In this document: piece by piece, positions 1 through 8,189 of the stretch
Layout of the letters: the number at the start of each line of letters is the position of its first letter
Numbering within the stretch: the stretch's first letter is position 1
Assembly (NCBI GenBank): GCA_051003795.1
Contig: JBPCKZ010000038.1
Span: 1 to 37,148 of the forward strand
Source: JALYXS01 sp051003795
Lineage (GTDB): Bacteria; Acidobacteriota; Terriglobia; Bryobacterales; Bryobacteraceae
Reading direction: 5' to 3'
DNA: 37,148 nucleotides
The notes under the pieces: model-generated
Told to the model about the DNA's origin: nothing
Database searches by the model: none
What the model saw: the letters and a program-made list of their open reading frames with translations, nothing else
Translations under genes and position numbers: made by a program

Positions 1-49
1 ACTGTCCACACGAGTGTGGACACGGCAGACACGAGTGTCCGCGCCACAT
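1..49 (+). repeat. Palindromic intergenic repeat, single copy (GCGCCACAT family)
   Basis: The unit has two hairpins followed by the tail GCGCCACAT. The first has perfect 8-bp arms TGTCCACA/TGTGGACA (3-10 and 15-22) around CGAG. The second has arms GACAC/GTGTC (28-39). The same architecture (hairpin, second hairpin with a GAG-containing loop, GCGCCACAT tail) recurs at 4747-4795 and, inverted, at 4655-4701. The left edge of the window may cut the element. It lies just upstream of the epimerase gene. Confidence 0.6.
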
Positions 50-96
50 TGCGGGTCCGTGAACCTGAAACGTTTGAGAATGCGCCAAGCGTGGTT

Positions 97-103
97 GGGG
101 AGG
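97..103 (+). promoter_or_regulatory. Ribosome-binding site that fixes the TTG start at 109
   Basis: GGGGAGG lies 5 nt before the in-frame TTG at 109-111. It supports that codon over the GTG at 16, which lies inside the repeat, and over ATG 181, which would remove the dinucleotide-binding loop. Confidence 0.6.
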
Positions 104-108
104 TACCC

Positions 109-1125
109 TTGGGATCCACTATCTTTCCGAGTCAAAATCTTCGCATCGTCATCCCCGGCGGTAGTGGTCAAGTCGGTAACATGCTGGCGCGCCACTTCCA
201 CGCCAACGGTCATGAGGTGACCGTTCTCTCCCGGAATGCGGCTGAGATGCCGTGGCGGACGGTCTTGTGGAACGGCCGCGACCTGGGGCCTTGGGCCGAA
301 GAGATGGATGGCTCCGATGTCGTAATCAATCTTGCCGGCCGCAATGTCAACACCCGTTACAACGAGGCGAACCGGCGTGAAATTAAAGATTCGCGCACCG
401 GCGCGACGTGGCTTGTCGGCGCGGCTATCGCGCAGGCCGCGCGTCCCCCGAGGATCTGGATGAATGCGGGCACGGCTACCATTTACCGGCACGCGCTTGA
501 TCGTCCGATGGACGAGGCTACCGGCGAGCTCGGAGGCACGGAGCCGGACGTACCTTCGACCTGGCGTTTCAGCATCGACGTGGCAACCGCCTGGGAGCGC
601 GCGTTCTTCGAATCGAACACTCCGCGGACCCGGAAAATCGCGCTCCGAAGCGCCATGACCATGAGCCCGGATCCGAACGGAGTCTTCGATGTGCTATTGC
701 GGCTGGTTCGCTTTGGTCTCGGAGGCAGTGCCGGTTCCGGGCGGCAGTTCGTGTCGTGGATTCACGAAACCGATTTCATCGGCGCCATCGAATTCCTGAT
801 CGCGCGAGAAGAGGTGAGCGGCCCGGTCAATGTGTGCTCGCCAAACCCGCTGCCAAACTCCGAGTTCATGCGCGCTCTGCGGCGTGCATGGGGCATCCCG
901 ATCGGACTTCCGGCCGCCAAGTGGATGCTGGAGATTGGCGCGGTCTTTTTGCGCACGGAAACGGAATTGATCCTGAAGAGCCGCCGCGTCGTGCCCGGCC
1001 GTCTGCTGGACGCCGGATTCGAATTTCGCTTCCCCGATTGGGAAAGCGCCGGCCTGGACCTGGTCCGCCGCTGGCGCCGGAATCACTCGATCCAGCCGCC
1101 GCCCGCGACCAGATCGCCGTCGTAA
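109..1125 (+). CDS. TIGR01777-type NAD(P)-dependent epimerase/SDR family protein (DUF1731)
   Basis: The 338-residue protein starts with a Rossmann strand and the glycine-rich loop GGSGQVG (about residues 17-23). It continues with an extended-SDR core (VVINLAGRNVNTRY, a WMNAGTATIYRH segment) and ends in a DUF1731-like region (GIPIGLPAAKWMLEIGA to LLDAGFEFRFP). This order matches the TIGR01777/YfcH/SDR39U1 family, cytosolic proteins whose physiological substrate is generally unknown. TTG 109 is chosen because of the strong Shine-Dalgarno sequence 5 nt upstream and because the family normally begins a few residues before the glycine loop. The 3' end overlaps the convergent mnmA by 43 bp. The family call is firm. 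The substrate is not known. Confidence 0.85.
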   Translation: MGSTIFPSQNLRIVIPGGSGQVGNMLARHFHANGHEVTVLSRNAAEMPWRTVLWNGRDLGPWAEEMDGSDVVINLAGRNVNTRYNEANRREIKDSRTGATWLVGAAIAQAARPPRIWMNAGTATIYRHALDRPMDEATGELGGTEPDVPSTWRFSIDVATAWERAFFESNTPRTRKIALRSAMTMSPDPNGVFDVLLRLVRFGLGGSAGSGRQFVSWIHETDFIGAIEFLIAREEVSGPVNVCSPNPLPNSEFMRALRRAWGIPIGLPAAKWMLEIGAVFLRTETELILKSRRVVPGRLLDAGFEFRFPDWESAGLDLVRRWRRNHSIQPPPATRSPS

Positions 1126-2189
1126 AATACTGCCGCTTGGCCCGGTGTAATCGCGCGCTGCGGCTCGTCGAATCGGACTTCCACCCGGTTCGTTCCGGCC
1201 GGACAAAGCGTGGCGGCCGCCGGCGCGTGGCGATGGCGAATTCGCACTGCGGCTCGCGCGGGCGCGGCCAGCCCCGGCCAGGAGACCCAATTGACCTCCG
1301 CCGCGAACAGATGCGAGCCAAGCAGCTTTTCGCTCGGTCCAACCGTCACTTGCCGCGACACAGGGTCGGTCGAGATCACGTAAAGCGGCTCGGCGGCAGC
1401 GATCCCCAGCCCTTTCCGTTGCCCCACGGTGAAATGGTGCGCTCCCGCGTGGCGGCCCAGCGGACGGCCTTCGCTCGAAACGATTTCACCCTCGGTCTCG
1501 ACGGCTGCGACTCCCTTCTCGCGCAAATACGCATCCATGAACGCCGCGTAGTCCCCATTCGGCACGAAGCAGATTTCGTAACTCTCCGGCTTGTTCGCGC
1601 TTGCCAGATTCAGATCGCGCGCCAACTCCCGCACTTCGGACTTGTGCTTTCCCCCCAAAGGAAACCAGGCGCGGGCTAGCTGCGGCTGCGTCAATCCGAA
1701 AAGGAAATAGGTCTGGTCCTTCGACGCATCGACGGCCGAACGCAACTGATAGCGCGCGAGTGTCTCATCGTAGGCGATGCGGGCGTAATGCCCGGTCGCG
1801 ATCTTCTCCGCGCCCACGGCATCGGCCATTTCAAGAAATCGATCGAACTTAATGAAGTTGTTGCACAAGGTGCAGGGAATCGGCGTCCGCCCCGCCAGAT
1901 ACTCGCGCACGAACGGCTCGACGACATGCTCCTCGAACTGTCGCTCGAAGTTCACGACGTAATAGGGGATGCCAATCTGCTCGGCCACGTGGCGGGCGTC
2001 GTAAACGTCGTCGAGCGAGCAGCAGCGCCCGCTCGAATCGCCCGCAAGCTCGGGAAAGCGCCTCTGATTCCAAAGCTGCATCGTCATTCCCACCACGGTC
2101 AGGCCGTCGCGCACCAGCATCGCCGCGACAGTTGAACTGTCGACGCCGCCGGACATCGCGACCGCGATCGGCTTCTCAGGCATAAGCAT
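1083..2189 (-). CDS. mnmA: tRNA 2-thiouridylase MnmA (TrmU)
   Basis: The enzyme activates C2 of wobble U34 in tRNA Lys/Glu/Gln with ATP and inserts sulfur, giving 2-thiouridine. The 368-residue protein has the N-type ATP-pyrophosphatase loop SGGVDSS (about 13-19). The two catalytic cysteines sit in CTLCNNFIKF (Cys109) and ESYEICFVP (Cys207), corresponding to Cys102 and Cys199 of the E. coli enzyme. Also present are the ATGHYAR and SKDQTYFLF motifs and the C-terminal beta-barrel. ATG 2189 overlaps the end of the upstream cysteine desulfurase by 14 nt; ATG 2183 two codons later is an alternative. The overlap suggests translational coupling with the likely sulfur donor. The 3' end overlaps the convergent epimerase gene. 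Confidence 0.96.
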   Translation of the reverse strand: MLMPEKPIAVAMSGGVDSSTVAAMLVRDGLTVVGMTMQLWNQRRFPELAGDSSGRCCSLDDVYDARHVAEQIGIPYYVVNFERQFEEHVVEPFVREYLAGRTPIPCTLCNNFIKFDRFLEMADAVGAEKIATGHYARIAYDETLARYQLRSAVDASKDQTYFLFGLTQPQLARAWFPLGGKHKSEVRELARDLNLASANKPESYEICFVPNGDYAAFMDAYLREKGVAAVETEGEIVSSEGRPLGRHAGAHHFTVGQRKGLGIAAAEPLYVISTDPVSRQVTVGPSEKLLGSHLFAAEVNWVSWPGLAAPARAAVRIRHRHAPAAATLCPAGTNRVEVRFDEPQRAITPGQAAVFYDGDLVAGGGWIE

Positions 2190-3321
2190 GCACCCGGGGC
2201 GACAGCGTGCGGAGGCGAGTAACCGAATCGGCGACGGCCTCGATCAATAGATCCACTTGTTCCGCCGTGTTAGAACGGCCCAGCGAAAAGCGGATGCAGG
2301 AACGCGCGTCCTCACGGCTCAGGCCGATCGCGGTGAGCACATGCGACGGCTCGACCGCTCCGCTGGAACACGCGGCGCCGCTTGACACCGCGAATCCGCG
2401 AAGATCGAGCGAGATCACCAGCGGCTCGCCCTCGATGCCATCGAACCGGATATTCGTGGTGTTCGGCAAGCGTGGGCTAAGGCGGGCGTTGACGGAAGCG
2501 GAAGGGACGCGCGCCAGGATGCCGTTCTCCAGCCGGTCGCGCAGCGACGCATCGGCGCATGTGAGAGACTCCGCCGCCTGGCCCAATGCCACGGCTCCTG
2601 GGACGTTCTCCGTGCCGGGCCGCCGCTCGCGCTCATGATGCCCGCCGAAACAGATGGATTCGAGCGGCGTCTTATCGCGAACGTAGAGCGCGCCGATCCC
2701 CTTGGGCGCATACATTTTGTGGCCGCTGATCGAGTAGAGATCGACTCCGAGCGCGTCTACATCCACCGGAATTCGTCCGGGAGCTTGAACGCCATCCGAG
2801 TGAAACGGAATCCCGGCTTCTCGCGCGACAGCGGCGATTTCCGAAATCGGTTGAACCGTGCCGATTTCATTATTCGCGTGCTGGATCGAGACGAGCACGG
2901 TATTCGGTCGCAACGCGCGCCGCACATCATCGGGATCGACTGCACCGCCGCCGCCCACGGGAAGATATGTGACATCGACGCCCTCCCGCTCCAGTTGCCC
3001 GCAGGTGTGAAGCACGGCCGGATGCTCAATCGCGGAAGTAATCACATGCCGCGATGCGCGCTTCGATCCCCGCAAAGTCCCTAACAAGGCTAGATTGTCC
3101 GCCTCGGTGCCGCCGCTCACAAACACGATCTCTTTCGCCGAGCAGCCCATTCGCGCGGCAATCTGACGTCGGGCCTGCTCAAGCCGCCGCTTGGCCGCTT
3201 GCCCGAAATAATGAATGCTGGATGCGTTGCCATACACTTCGGCCAGGCATTCCGTCATCGCGCCAAGGATTTCCGGCGCAAGCGGGGTGGTCGCATTGTG
3301 GTCGAAGTAGAAGTGCTGCAC
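2176..3321 (-). CDS. iscS: Cysteine desulfurase (NifS/IscS family)
   Basis: This PLP enzyme takes sulfur from cysteine as a persulfide for tRNA thiolation and Fe-S assembly. In the 381-residue protein, FDHNATTPLAPEI opens the fold and SGGTEADN binds the cofactor phosphate. The Schiff-base lysine is in SISGHKMYAPKG (Lys202). The catalytic cysteine is in SSGAACSSGAVEPSHVL (Cys318), followed by the typical SCIRFSLGR segment. The GTG at 3321 is preferred because homologues start immediately before Y-F-D-H-N-A-T-T. A farther upstream start would overlap the divergent gene at 3338. It lies directly upstream of mnmA and overlaps it, so the product probably feeds MnmA. IscS versus a more general NifS-like name is not decided by sequence alone. 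Confidence 0.93.
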   Translation of the reverse strand: MQHFYFDHNATTPLAPEILGAMTECLAEVYGNASSIHYFGQAAKRRLEQARRQIAARMGCSAKEIVFVSGGTEADNLALLGTLRGSKRASRHVITSAIEHPAVLHTCGQLEREGVDVTYLPVGGGGAVDPDDVRRALRPNTVLVSIQHANNEIGTVQPISEIAAVAREAGIPFHSDGVQAPGRIPVDVDALGVDLYSISGHKMYAPKGIGALYVRDKTPLESICFGGHHERERRPGTENVPGAVALGQAAESLTCADASLRDRLENGILARVPSASVNARLSPRLPNTTNIRFDGIEGEPLVISLDLRGFAVSSGAACSSGAVEPSHVLTAIGLSREDARSCIRFSLGRSNTAEQVDLLIEAVADSVTRLRTLSPRVHAYA

Positions 3322-3330
3322 TAATATTAG
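3321..3330. promoter_or_regulatory. 10-bp perfect palindrome between two divergent non-ATG starts
   Basis: CTAATATTAG is its own reverse complement. It fills most of the space between the GTG of the desulfurase gene (3321) and the TTG of the SAM hydrolase gene (3338). On the minus strand TAGACT ends 7 nt before the GTG. On the plus strand TAATAT lies 10 nt before the TTG. Neither gene has a visible Shine-Dalgarno sequence. A shared -10 region giving two leaderless mRNAs is possible but is only inferred. Confidence 0.35.
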
Positions 3331-3337
3331 TCTAACG

Positions 3338-4120
3338 TTGCCAATCGTCACTCTGACCACCGACTTCGGTCTCACCGATCACTTCGTGGGAACCATGAAG
3401 GGCGTAATCCTGGGTATCTGCGCCGAAGTGCAAATCGTCGATATCGGCCATCAGGTTGGCGCCCATGAGATCGCCGAAGCGGGATATCTGATCGCGCAGG
3501 CGTGGCATTATTTTCCGGCTAAAACGGTGCATGTGATCGTAGTGGACCCAGGGGTGGGCAGCGAGCGGCGGCCCATCGCAGCGGAAGCGGGCGGACACTA
3601 TTTCGTCGCGCCCGATAACGGCGTGCTCTCAATGATCCTCGCCGAACACCAACATAAAGTCCGCTGCATCACGGCCGAAAAGTATTTCCGCCATCCGGTG
3701 AGCCGGACATTTCATGGACGCGATATTTTCGCGCCCGTCGCGGCTCACATCGCGGCCGGCGTTTCATTGGCGAAGTTGGGAAAAAAGATCGACGATTACC
3801 TGCGACTCTCTTTCGAGCGTCCCGTGCGCACTGCCCGGCGCGGCTGGACCGGCTCCATCCTGTCGATCGATCGCTTCGGCAATGCGATCACCAATTTCCG
3901 TTCCGCCGATTTCCTTCAGATCGAAACGCAACCGTTCGAAATGCGGATCGGACTGCGCGCCGTCGGCCGTCTCGCGGAGAATTACGCCGAGCTAAACCCC
4001 GGCGAGCTTTCGCTCATTGCCGGAAGCTCGGGCTACCTGGAGGTGGCCGCCAATCGGGCTTCCGCGGCCAAAATTCTAGGATGCGGAGTTGGCGCTCCCG
4101 TCGAGCTGCGCCTGCTCTGA
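3338..4120 (+). CDS. S-adenosyl-L-methionine hydroxide adenosyltransferase (DUF62/SAM hydrolase)
   Basis: The 260-residue protein belongs to the DUF62 family, which hydrolyses SAM to adenosine and methionine and is related to the fluorinase and chlorinase. The start MPIVTLTTDFGL is diagnostic. VVDPGVGSERRPI supplies the Asp70 and Arg77 of the family's Asp-Arg-His water-activating triad, and TFHGRDIFAPVAAHIA supplies His126. APDNGVLS and SIDRFGNAITNF are also typical. The halogenase-specific loop is not recognised, so hydrolysis is the likely reaction. The TTG start follows from family alignment, and no Shine-Dalgarno site is visible. The 3' end overlaps rsmD on the other strand by 45 bp. Confidence 0.93.
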   Translation: MPIVTLTTDFGLTDHFVGTMKGVILGICAEVQIVDIGHQVGAHEIAEAGYLIAQAWHYFPAKTVHVIVVDPGVGSERRPIAAEAGGHYFVAPDNGVLSMILAEHQHKVRCITAEKYFRHPVSRTFHGRDIFAPVAAHIAAGVSLAKLGKKIDDYLRLSFERPVRTARRGWTGSILSIDRFGNAITNFRSADFLQIETQPFEMRIGLRAVGRLAENYAELNPGELSLIAGSSGYLEVAANRASAAKILGCGVGAPVELRLL

Positions 4121-4639
4121 CGAGAAAAACGAAAGGGCGTTATCGCCCTGGCGTACGACGCGCGTGCGCGCCAGGTTTCCGTATCGCTCCGCAAGCTCGA
4201 AGCGGATGGAGTGCTGCACGATCGCGAGGGCGGGCGGATTGCGCCCAAGTGACTCCAGTACAGCCGCGTACTCTTTCTCCAGGGGATAGGGCGGATCGAC
4301 AAAAACCAGATCGGCCGGATGCGCCGCGATTTCCCGCGCGGCGGGTCCGGCAACCACTAGCGATCGGTCAAGCAGGCCGAGAGTCTTCAGGTTTTCACGG
4401 ATCGTGTCGACGGCCGGACGGTGCTTCTCGATGAAGATCGCGCGAGCCGCACCCCGGCTTAGCGCTTCGATGCCGACCGCGCCCGAACCGGCATAAGCGT
4501 CGAGAAAAACGGCATTGCGCAGCTTCGGCGCAAGAATATTGAAGAGCGTCTCCCGAAGGCGGTCGGGCGTGGGCCTCAGTGCCAGGCCGGAAAGCGTCTG
4601 AAGCCGGCGGGAACGAAATTCGCCCGCGATTACGCGCAT
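4076..4639 (-). CDS. rsmD: 16S rRNA (guanine966-N2)-methyltransferase RsmD
   Basis: RsmD methylates N2 of G966 in 16S rRNA during 30S assembly, using SAM. The 187-residue protein begins MRVIAGEFRSRRL and has the RPTPDRLRETLFNIL segment typical of the family. The SAM-binding motif is FLDAYAGSGAVGIEALSRGA (about 46-65), with the acidic FIEKHR that follows, and the N6/N2-methyltransferase catalytic motif is DPPY (115-118). The reading frame stays open upstream to 4792, but that stretch runs through a palindromic repeat, so ATG 4639 is the start. The length is normal for RsmD. The gene converges on and overlaps the SAM hydrolase gene. Confidence 0.95.
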   Translation of the reverse strand: MRVIAGEFRSRRLQTLSGLALRPTPDRLRETLFNILAPKLRNAVFLDAYAGSGAVGIEALSRGAARAIFIEKHRPAVDTIRENLKTLGLLDRSLVVAGPAAREIAAHPADLVFVDPPYPLEKEYAAVLESLGRNPPALAIVQHSIRFELAERYGNLARTRVVRQGDNALSFFSSEQAQLDGSANSAS

Positions 4640-4943
4640 GAGATCGTCTTGGGCGATGTGGCGCGCGCACTCCTGCGTGCCGCGTCCCCACTTATGGGGA
4701 CACACGTAGCGGGTATCCCACTTCGGTATGGCTGAACCTCCGCCAAGCGTCCACATGAGAGTGGACGCGGCACGCAGGAGTGCGTGCGCCACATCATACG
4801 CCCCGATCGGGAAAATCGTGCATCATCCGTCGGCGATTTCAGGAAGCCTCATTTTGCGTTTGCAGTTGCGGGAATCCGCTCCAGCCCTTCATACTGGAAT
4901 GTAATCCAGAACAGAGAGGAAATGTTGAGAACGTGGGAAATGA
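4640..4943. other. Intergenic region upstream of rsmD and nuoG
   Basis: This 304-bp gap separates the divergent rsmD and nuoG. Its first half is occupied by the inverted repeat pair at 4655-4795. The second half (4796-4943) presumably holds the nuo promoter, but only a weak candidate is visible (TTGCGG at 4866-4871, 18 bp, CATACT at 4890-4895). GGGA at 4935-4938 is a plausible ribosome-binding site 5 nt before the nuoG ATG. No small gene was recognised. Confidence 0.5.
4655..4795. repeat. REPIN-like inverted pair of palindromic repeats
   Basis: Two copies of the GCGCCACAT-family repeat face each other across about 45 bp. The left arm begins GATGTGGCGCGCGCACTCCT at 4655. The right arm, read in reverse complement from 4795, begins GATGTGGCGCACGCACTCCT. 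The arms match at about 33 of 34 positions before diverging inside a nested hairpin (GTCCCCA/TGGGGAC at 4684-4701 on the left, GCGTCCAC/GTGGACGC at 4747-4768 on the right). A second nested hairpin, GCACGCA-GGAG-TGCGTGC, lies at 4770-4787. The doublet architecture resembles REPINs, but no associated transposase is in the window. Confidence 0.7.
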
Positions 4944-6986
4944 ATGCCTGATTCCGTAAAGCTGTCGATCGACGGCCGAACCGTCGAAGCGCCGCCGGGC
5001 ACGCTGGTCATCGAAGCGGCCAAACGCGCCGGTATCGAGATTCCTTCGTTCTGCTATTACGAAAATTACTCGCTGCAGGCCGCGTGCCGCATGTGCCTCG
5101 TCGAGGTCGAGAAGTTTCCGAAGATGCAAGTCGCATGCACGCTGCCGGTGGCCGAAGGCATGGTCGTCAAAACCGATACGGCGCAGGTGAAGGAAGCGCG
5201 CAAGTATACGCTCGAATTCCTGCTGACGAATCATCCGCTCGATTGCCCGGTGTGCGACAAGGGCGGCGAGTGTGAGTTGCAGGACATGGTTTTCCGCTAC
5301 GGCGCGGGCGAAAGCCGGTATACCGAAACCAAGATTCACGTCGATGAGCAGCAGTGGTCGCCGGTCGTGTTTTTCGACGCGCCGCGCTGCATTCTGTGCT
5401 TCCGCTGCGTGCGCGTTTGCAACGAAGGCATGGGTGTCGGAGCTTTGGGCGTCGTCAATCGCGGGGCCGTTTCTTCGATCGCGCCGAACGAGGGCGATCA
5501 CCTGAATTGCGACGAGTGCGGCATGTGCATCGATATCTGCCCGGTCGGCGCGCTCACCAGCGGGACCTATCGCTACAAAACGCGGCCCTGGGAGATGGAG
5601 CACGTCGGCACCATCTGCACGCATTGCTCGAACGGTTGCAAAACGACGCTCGGCGTGAAAAACGACCAGATCATTCGCGGAAATAATCGCGACCGGTCCG
5701 GAATTAACGGCGAGTTTCTCTGCATCAAGGGGCGCTACGCATTCGATTTCTACGACAATCCGGAACGCCTGCAAACGCCGCTGATGCGCGTGGACGGCAA
5801 GTTGGAGCCCGTGTCCTGGTCGAAGGCACTTGAAACCGTCGCGACGAAATTCAAGGAAATCAAGGCGGCGAACGGGAAATTCGGTGTTATCGGGTCCAAT
5901 CACACGACTAATGAAGAGAACTTCTATCTTCAGAAGTTCGCGCGGCAAGGTCTTGGCACCGACAATATCGACCACCACCGCACGGGCGATGTGGTCGGCC
6001 TTCTCGATGCTTTGAGCGGCCGCGCGAACGCCACGCTTGCGACCGTGGACGATCTTTACAACAAGAAAGCCATTCTGGTCGTCGGTTCGGACCTGGCCTT
6101 GCAGCAGCCGTTCCTTTCGTTCCAGATTCGCGCCAACGTCCGGCTCCATAATGCGCACCTTTATATGGTGACTTCGCAAGACGGACGGGAAGGGAAGTAC
6201 GCGTTTGCCGACGTTCGCGCGCGGGCTGGCGAGGAGTTCGGAGCACTCGAGGAGTTGAGGGAAAAATTGCGGGCCGAGCCGGAGTTGGTCGTTCTGTTCG
6301 GCGACGGCATCCAGGGCGAAGCAGTTCGCAAGCTGCTCGATTTCGGAACGTCGCTCGGAATTCCGGTGCGGTATATTTGCCTTCTGGATTATTCGAATTC
6401 GCGGGGGGCGGTGGATATGGCGCCCGAACGTGGCCTTACGGTTTCCGAAATGCTCGCCGCCGATCTGGACGCGCTCTGGGTGGTGGGGGCTAACCCATTG
6501 AAATCCGGCGTCCTGGGGGCATCCGGAAAGCGCTTCCTCGTGGTGAACGAAATGTTCCTTACCGAAACGGCGCAAGCGGCCGACGTGGTGTTCCCCGCCG
6601 CCTCCGCTTACGAAAAATCGGGTACCGTGACGAACGTTTGCGGCCAGGTGCAGCGGCTCAAAAAGGCGATCGCCGTCATGGGAACCAAGCCGGATCTGGA
6701 AATTATGGGCCTGATCGCGAAAGAAATGGGGATCGCCCCGCTGCTAGGCCCCTGGAGTCCCGAAACCGTGTTCCAGGAGATTCGCCGCACGGTTCGCGGC
6801 TACAATATTTCGCTTCCTTTGCTGGACGCGACGGGCGCGGTCCAGACAATGCCGGTGAACGGCGCGGTTCCGGCCGCGAGCAAAGGCGCCGTCATTCGCT
6901 CGGCCAATGATAATCTCTTCACTTCCGGAACTCTGGGGCGGTATTCTAAAATACTCAACTCCGTATTGGAGCGCCATCAGCCCTAA
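4944..6986 (+). CDS. nuoG: NADH-quinone oxidoreductase subunit G
   Basis: This peripheral-arm complex I subunit passes electrons between Fe-S clusters. The 680-residue protein starts with a [2Fe-2S] ferredoxin domain (Cys37, 48, 51, 65). Next is the His/Cys-ligated cluster motif HPLDCPVCDKGGEC (His97, Cys101, 104, 110). Two CxxCxxCxxxC motifs follow (Cys149-159 and Cys189-199). A further CxxCxxxC-x27-C (Cys225, 228, 232, 260) matches the N7-type cluster found only in some bacteria. The remainder is a molybdopterin-oxidoreductase-like domain. It is shorter than E. coli NuoG. It is the first gene of the operon, and its TAA shares one base with the nuoH ATG. The product is cytoplasmic, attached to the membrane complex. 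Confidence 0.95.
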   Translation: MPDSVKLSIDGRTVEAPPGTLVIEAAKRAGIEIPSFCYYENYSLQAACRMCLVEVEKFPKMQVACTLPVAEGMVVKTDTAQVKEARKYTLEFLLTNHPLDCPVCDKGGECELQDMVFRYGAGESRYTETKIHVDEQQWSPVVFFDAPRCILCFRCVRVCNEGMGVGALGVVNRGAVSSIAPNEGDHLNCDECGMCIDICPVGALTSGTYRYKTRPWEMEHVGTICTHCSNGCKTTLGVKNDQIIRGNNRDRSGINGEFLCIKGRYAFDFYDNPERLQTPLMRVDGKLEPVSWSKALETVATKFKEIKAANGKFGVIGSNHTTNEENFYLQKFARQGLGTDNIDHHRTGDVVGLLDALSGRANATLATVDDLYNKKAILVVGSDLALQQPFLSFQIRANVRLHNAHLYMVTSQDGREGKYAFADVRARAGEEFGALEELREKLRAEPELVVLFGDGIQGEAVRKLLDFGTSLGIPVRYICLLDYSNSRGAVDMAPERGLTVSEMLAADLDALWVVGANPLKSGVLGASGKRFLVVNEMFLTETAQAADVVFPAASAYEKSGTVTNVCGQVQRLKKAIAVMGTKPDLEIMGLIAKEMGIAPLLGPWSPETVFQEIRRTVRGYNISLPLLDATGAVQTMPVNGAVPAASKGAVIRSANDNLFTSGTLGRYSKILNSVLERHQP

Positions 6987-8176
6987 TGGCATTCATCGTC
7001 ATCACTCTGATTAAGTTCGGAGTCCTTGCGTTTATCTTCATGACCACCCTCGCCTATTTGCAATGGGTGGAGCGCAAGGTTATCGCTCACGTGCAGGTGC
7101 GCATGGGTCCTTCGCGCGTCGGCCCACACGGCCTGCTTCAACCGCTCGCGGATGTTATCAAGCTCATCACCAAGGAAGGGGTGATGCCGCCGCACGTCAA
7201 CAAGCTTTTCTACTTCCTTGCCCCGTTTCTGGCCGTTTTCATGGCTTTGCTTTCGATTTCCATCATTCCGTTCGGCGGCGAAGTCACAATGTTCGGTTAC
7301 ACCACGTGGCTGCAGATGACCGATCTCAACGTGGGCGTCCTATTCATTCTCGCGGTCAGTTCACTGGGCGTATACGGGATCGCATTGGGCGGATGGGCGT
7401 CGAATAACAAATACAGCCTGCTCGGCGGCCTGCGCAGTTCGGCGCAAATGATCAGCTACGAATTGCCGCTCAGCTTGGCGCTGGCTTCGCCGCTTCTGCT
7501 GGTGGGTACCCTCAGCTTGCGCGAGATCGTACAGGCGCAGGCCGGTTTCAACTTTCACTTCCTGCCGCGCTGGACCATCTTCTCCGGCCCATTCCCGCAG
7601 ATCTTCAGCTTCTTCATTTTTTTGATCGCCGGATTTGCGGAAACCAACCGCATCCCATTCGATTTGCCGGAAGCCGAGAACGAACTCGTAGCCGGCTTCC
7701 ACACCGAATACAGCAGCATGAAGTTCGCCGCGTTTTTCATGGCCGAATACGCCAACATGATCACGGTCGCATCCATGACTACGATCCTGTTCCTGGGCGG
7801 ATGGGAGCCGCTGTTCCCGGTCGAGTTTGGGTCGAACTTCGTGGCGCCTACGATCTTCTTTATCGCGGGCGCGATCTGCATCTACCATGGCCTCCATCCC
7901 GCGCGGCCGTTCGACCGGTTCACGCTGCCGGCGTTCGGAGTCGTCTTCTTCATTATTGCGGCGATTTTCCTGATTCCGGCCTCTCAGCCCGTGCTGATGA
8001 CGCTGTTCTGGTATCTCGCGAAGACCGGATTTCTGCTTTTCGTTTTCATTTGGATTCGCGCGACGCTGCCTCGTTTCCGTTACGATCAGCTAATGAAATT
8101 CGCCTGGAAATTTTTATTCCCGGCGGCGCTGCTGAACCTGATCGTGACCGGTTTCCTGGTGGCGTGGTTGGGATAG
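6986..8176 (+). CDS. nuoH: NADH-quinone oxidoreductase subunit H
   Basis: NuoH is the membrane subunit at the junction with the peripheral arm and helps form the quinone site. The 396-residue protein has multiple membrane helices. Family signatures include ERKVIAHVQVRMGPSRVGPH with QPLADVIKLITKE near the N-terminus. The central GFAETNRIPFDLPEAENELV continues into the GFHTEYSSMKFAAFFMAEY segment, which carries the conserved acidic residues of the quinone cavity and E-channel. Translation is coupled to nuoG by the overlap TAATG. The gene expected next in most bacteria, nuoI, is absent; nuoJ follows after 13 bp. Confidence 0.97.
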   Translation: MAFIVITLIKFGVLAFIFMTTLAYLQWVERKVIAHVQVRMGPSRVGPHGLLQPLADVIKLITKEGVMPPHVNKLFYFLAPFLAVFMALLSISIIPFGGEVTMFGYTTWLQMTDLNVGVLFILAVSSLGVYGIALGGWASNNKYSLLGGLRSSAQMISYELPLSLALASPLLLVGTLSLREIVQAQAGFNFHFLPRWTIFSGPFPQIFSFFIFLIAGFAETNRIPFDLPEAENELVAGFHTEYSSMKFAAFFMAEYANMITVASMTTILFLGGWEPLFPVEFGSNFVAPTIFFIAGAICIYHGLHPARPFDRFTLPAFGVVFFIIAAIFLIPASQPVLMTLFWYLAKTGFLLFVFIWIRATLPRFRYDQLMKFAWKFLFPAALLNLIVTGFLVAWLG

Positions 8177-8189
8177 AAGCCGAGTTAAT

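Noticed and set aside
4839..6575. A 578-codon minus-strand open frame
   Set aside because: It is antisense to nuoG, whose cluster motifs are unmistakable; the composition is that of a high-GC shadow frame.
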